The position numbers and the translations under genes are program-made. Below are positions 6,821 to 6,836 of a stretch of 6,836 bases of DNA, one piece after another (the stretch's first letter is position 1; each line of letters starts with the position of its first letter). Below the pieces are notes generated by a model. It made no database searches, was not told where the DNA came from, and saw only the letters and a program-made list of their open reading frames with translations. The stretch comes from Bacilli bacterium (GTDB lineage Bacteria > Bacillota_I > Bacilli_A > RFN20 > CAG-288). Where the stretch lies: positions 1-6,836 of the forward strand of contig CAAGLY010000022.1 in NCBI GenBank assembly GCA_900770925.1, read 5' to 3'.

Positions 6821-6836
6821 CTTTCCATAATAAAAT

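Overview
The window holds nearly all of one type II-A CRISPR-Cas locus, read entirely on the minus strand. From right to left the order is cas9 (2394-6806), cas1 (1509-2390), cas2 (1199-1522), csn2 (507-1202), a short leader (459-506) and a repeat-spacer array (29-458) that runs off the left edge. Base composition is moderately AT-rich, the Shine-Dalgarno sites are strong (GGAGG, AAAGGAAAG), and the csn2-containing II-A gene order is typical of Bacillota. The divergent, large Cas9 suggests a host-associated member such as Erysipelotrichia, Clostridia or a lactic-acid relative. The sequence alone does not fix the genus.

The four genes form one tight operon. The cas9-cas1 gap is 3 bases, cas1 and cas2 overlap by 14, and cas2 and csn2 share ATGA. 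The operon promoter must lie beyond the right edge, because only 30 bases upstream of cas9 are visible. No gene-free stretch exceeds 300 bases except the array.

Cas1, Cas2 and Csn2 (with Cas9 choosing PAM-adjacent protospacers) add spacers at the leader-repeat junction near 458/459. The array is transcribed leftwards into pre-crRNA, and Cas9 with tracrRNA and host RNase III uses the crRNAs to cut matching DNA. All catalytic residues that can be checked in Cas9 and Cas1 are intact, and all seven repeats are identical, so the locus looks functional.

No tracrRNA is visible in the window. This is a recognisable II-A system rather than a new system type. The points worth a second look are a Cas9 about 100 residues longer than the S. 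pyogenes enzyme, its lack of the S. pyogenes-type arginine pair for PAM reading, an array promoter that appears to be embedded in the end of csn2, and a very short leader ending in a conserved-type anchor sequence.
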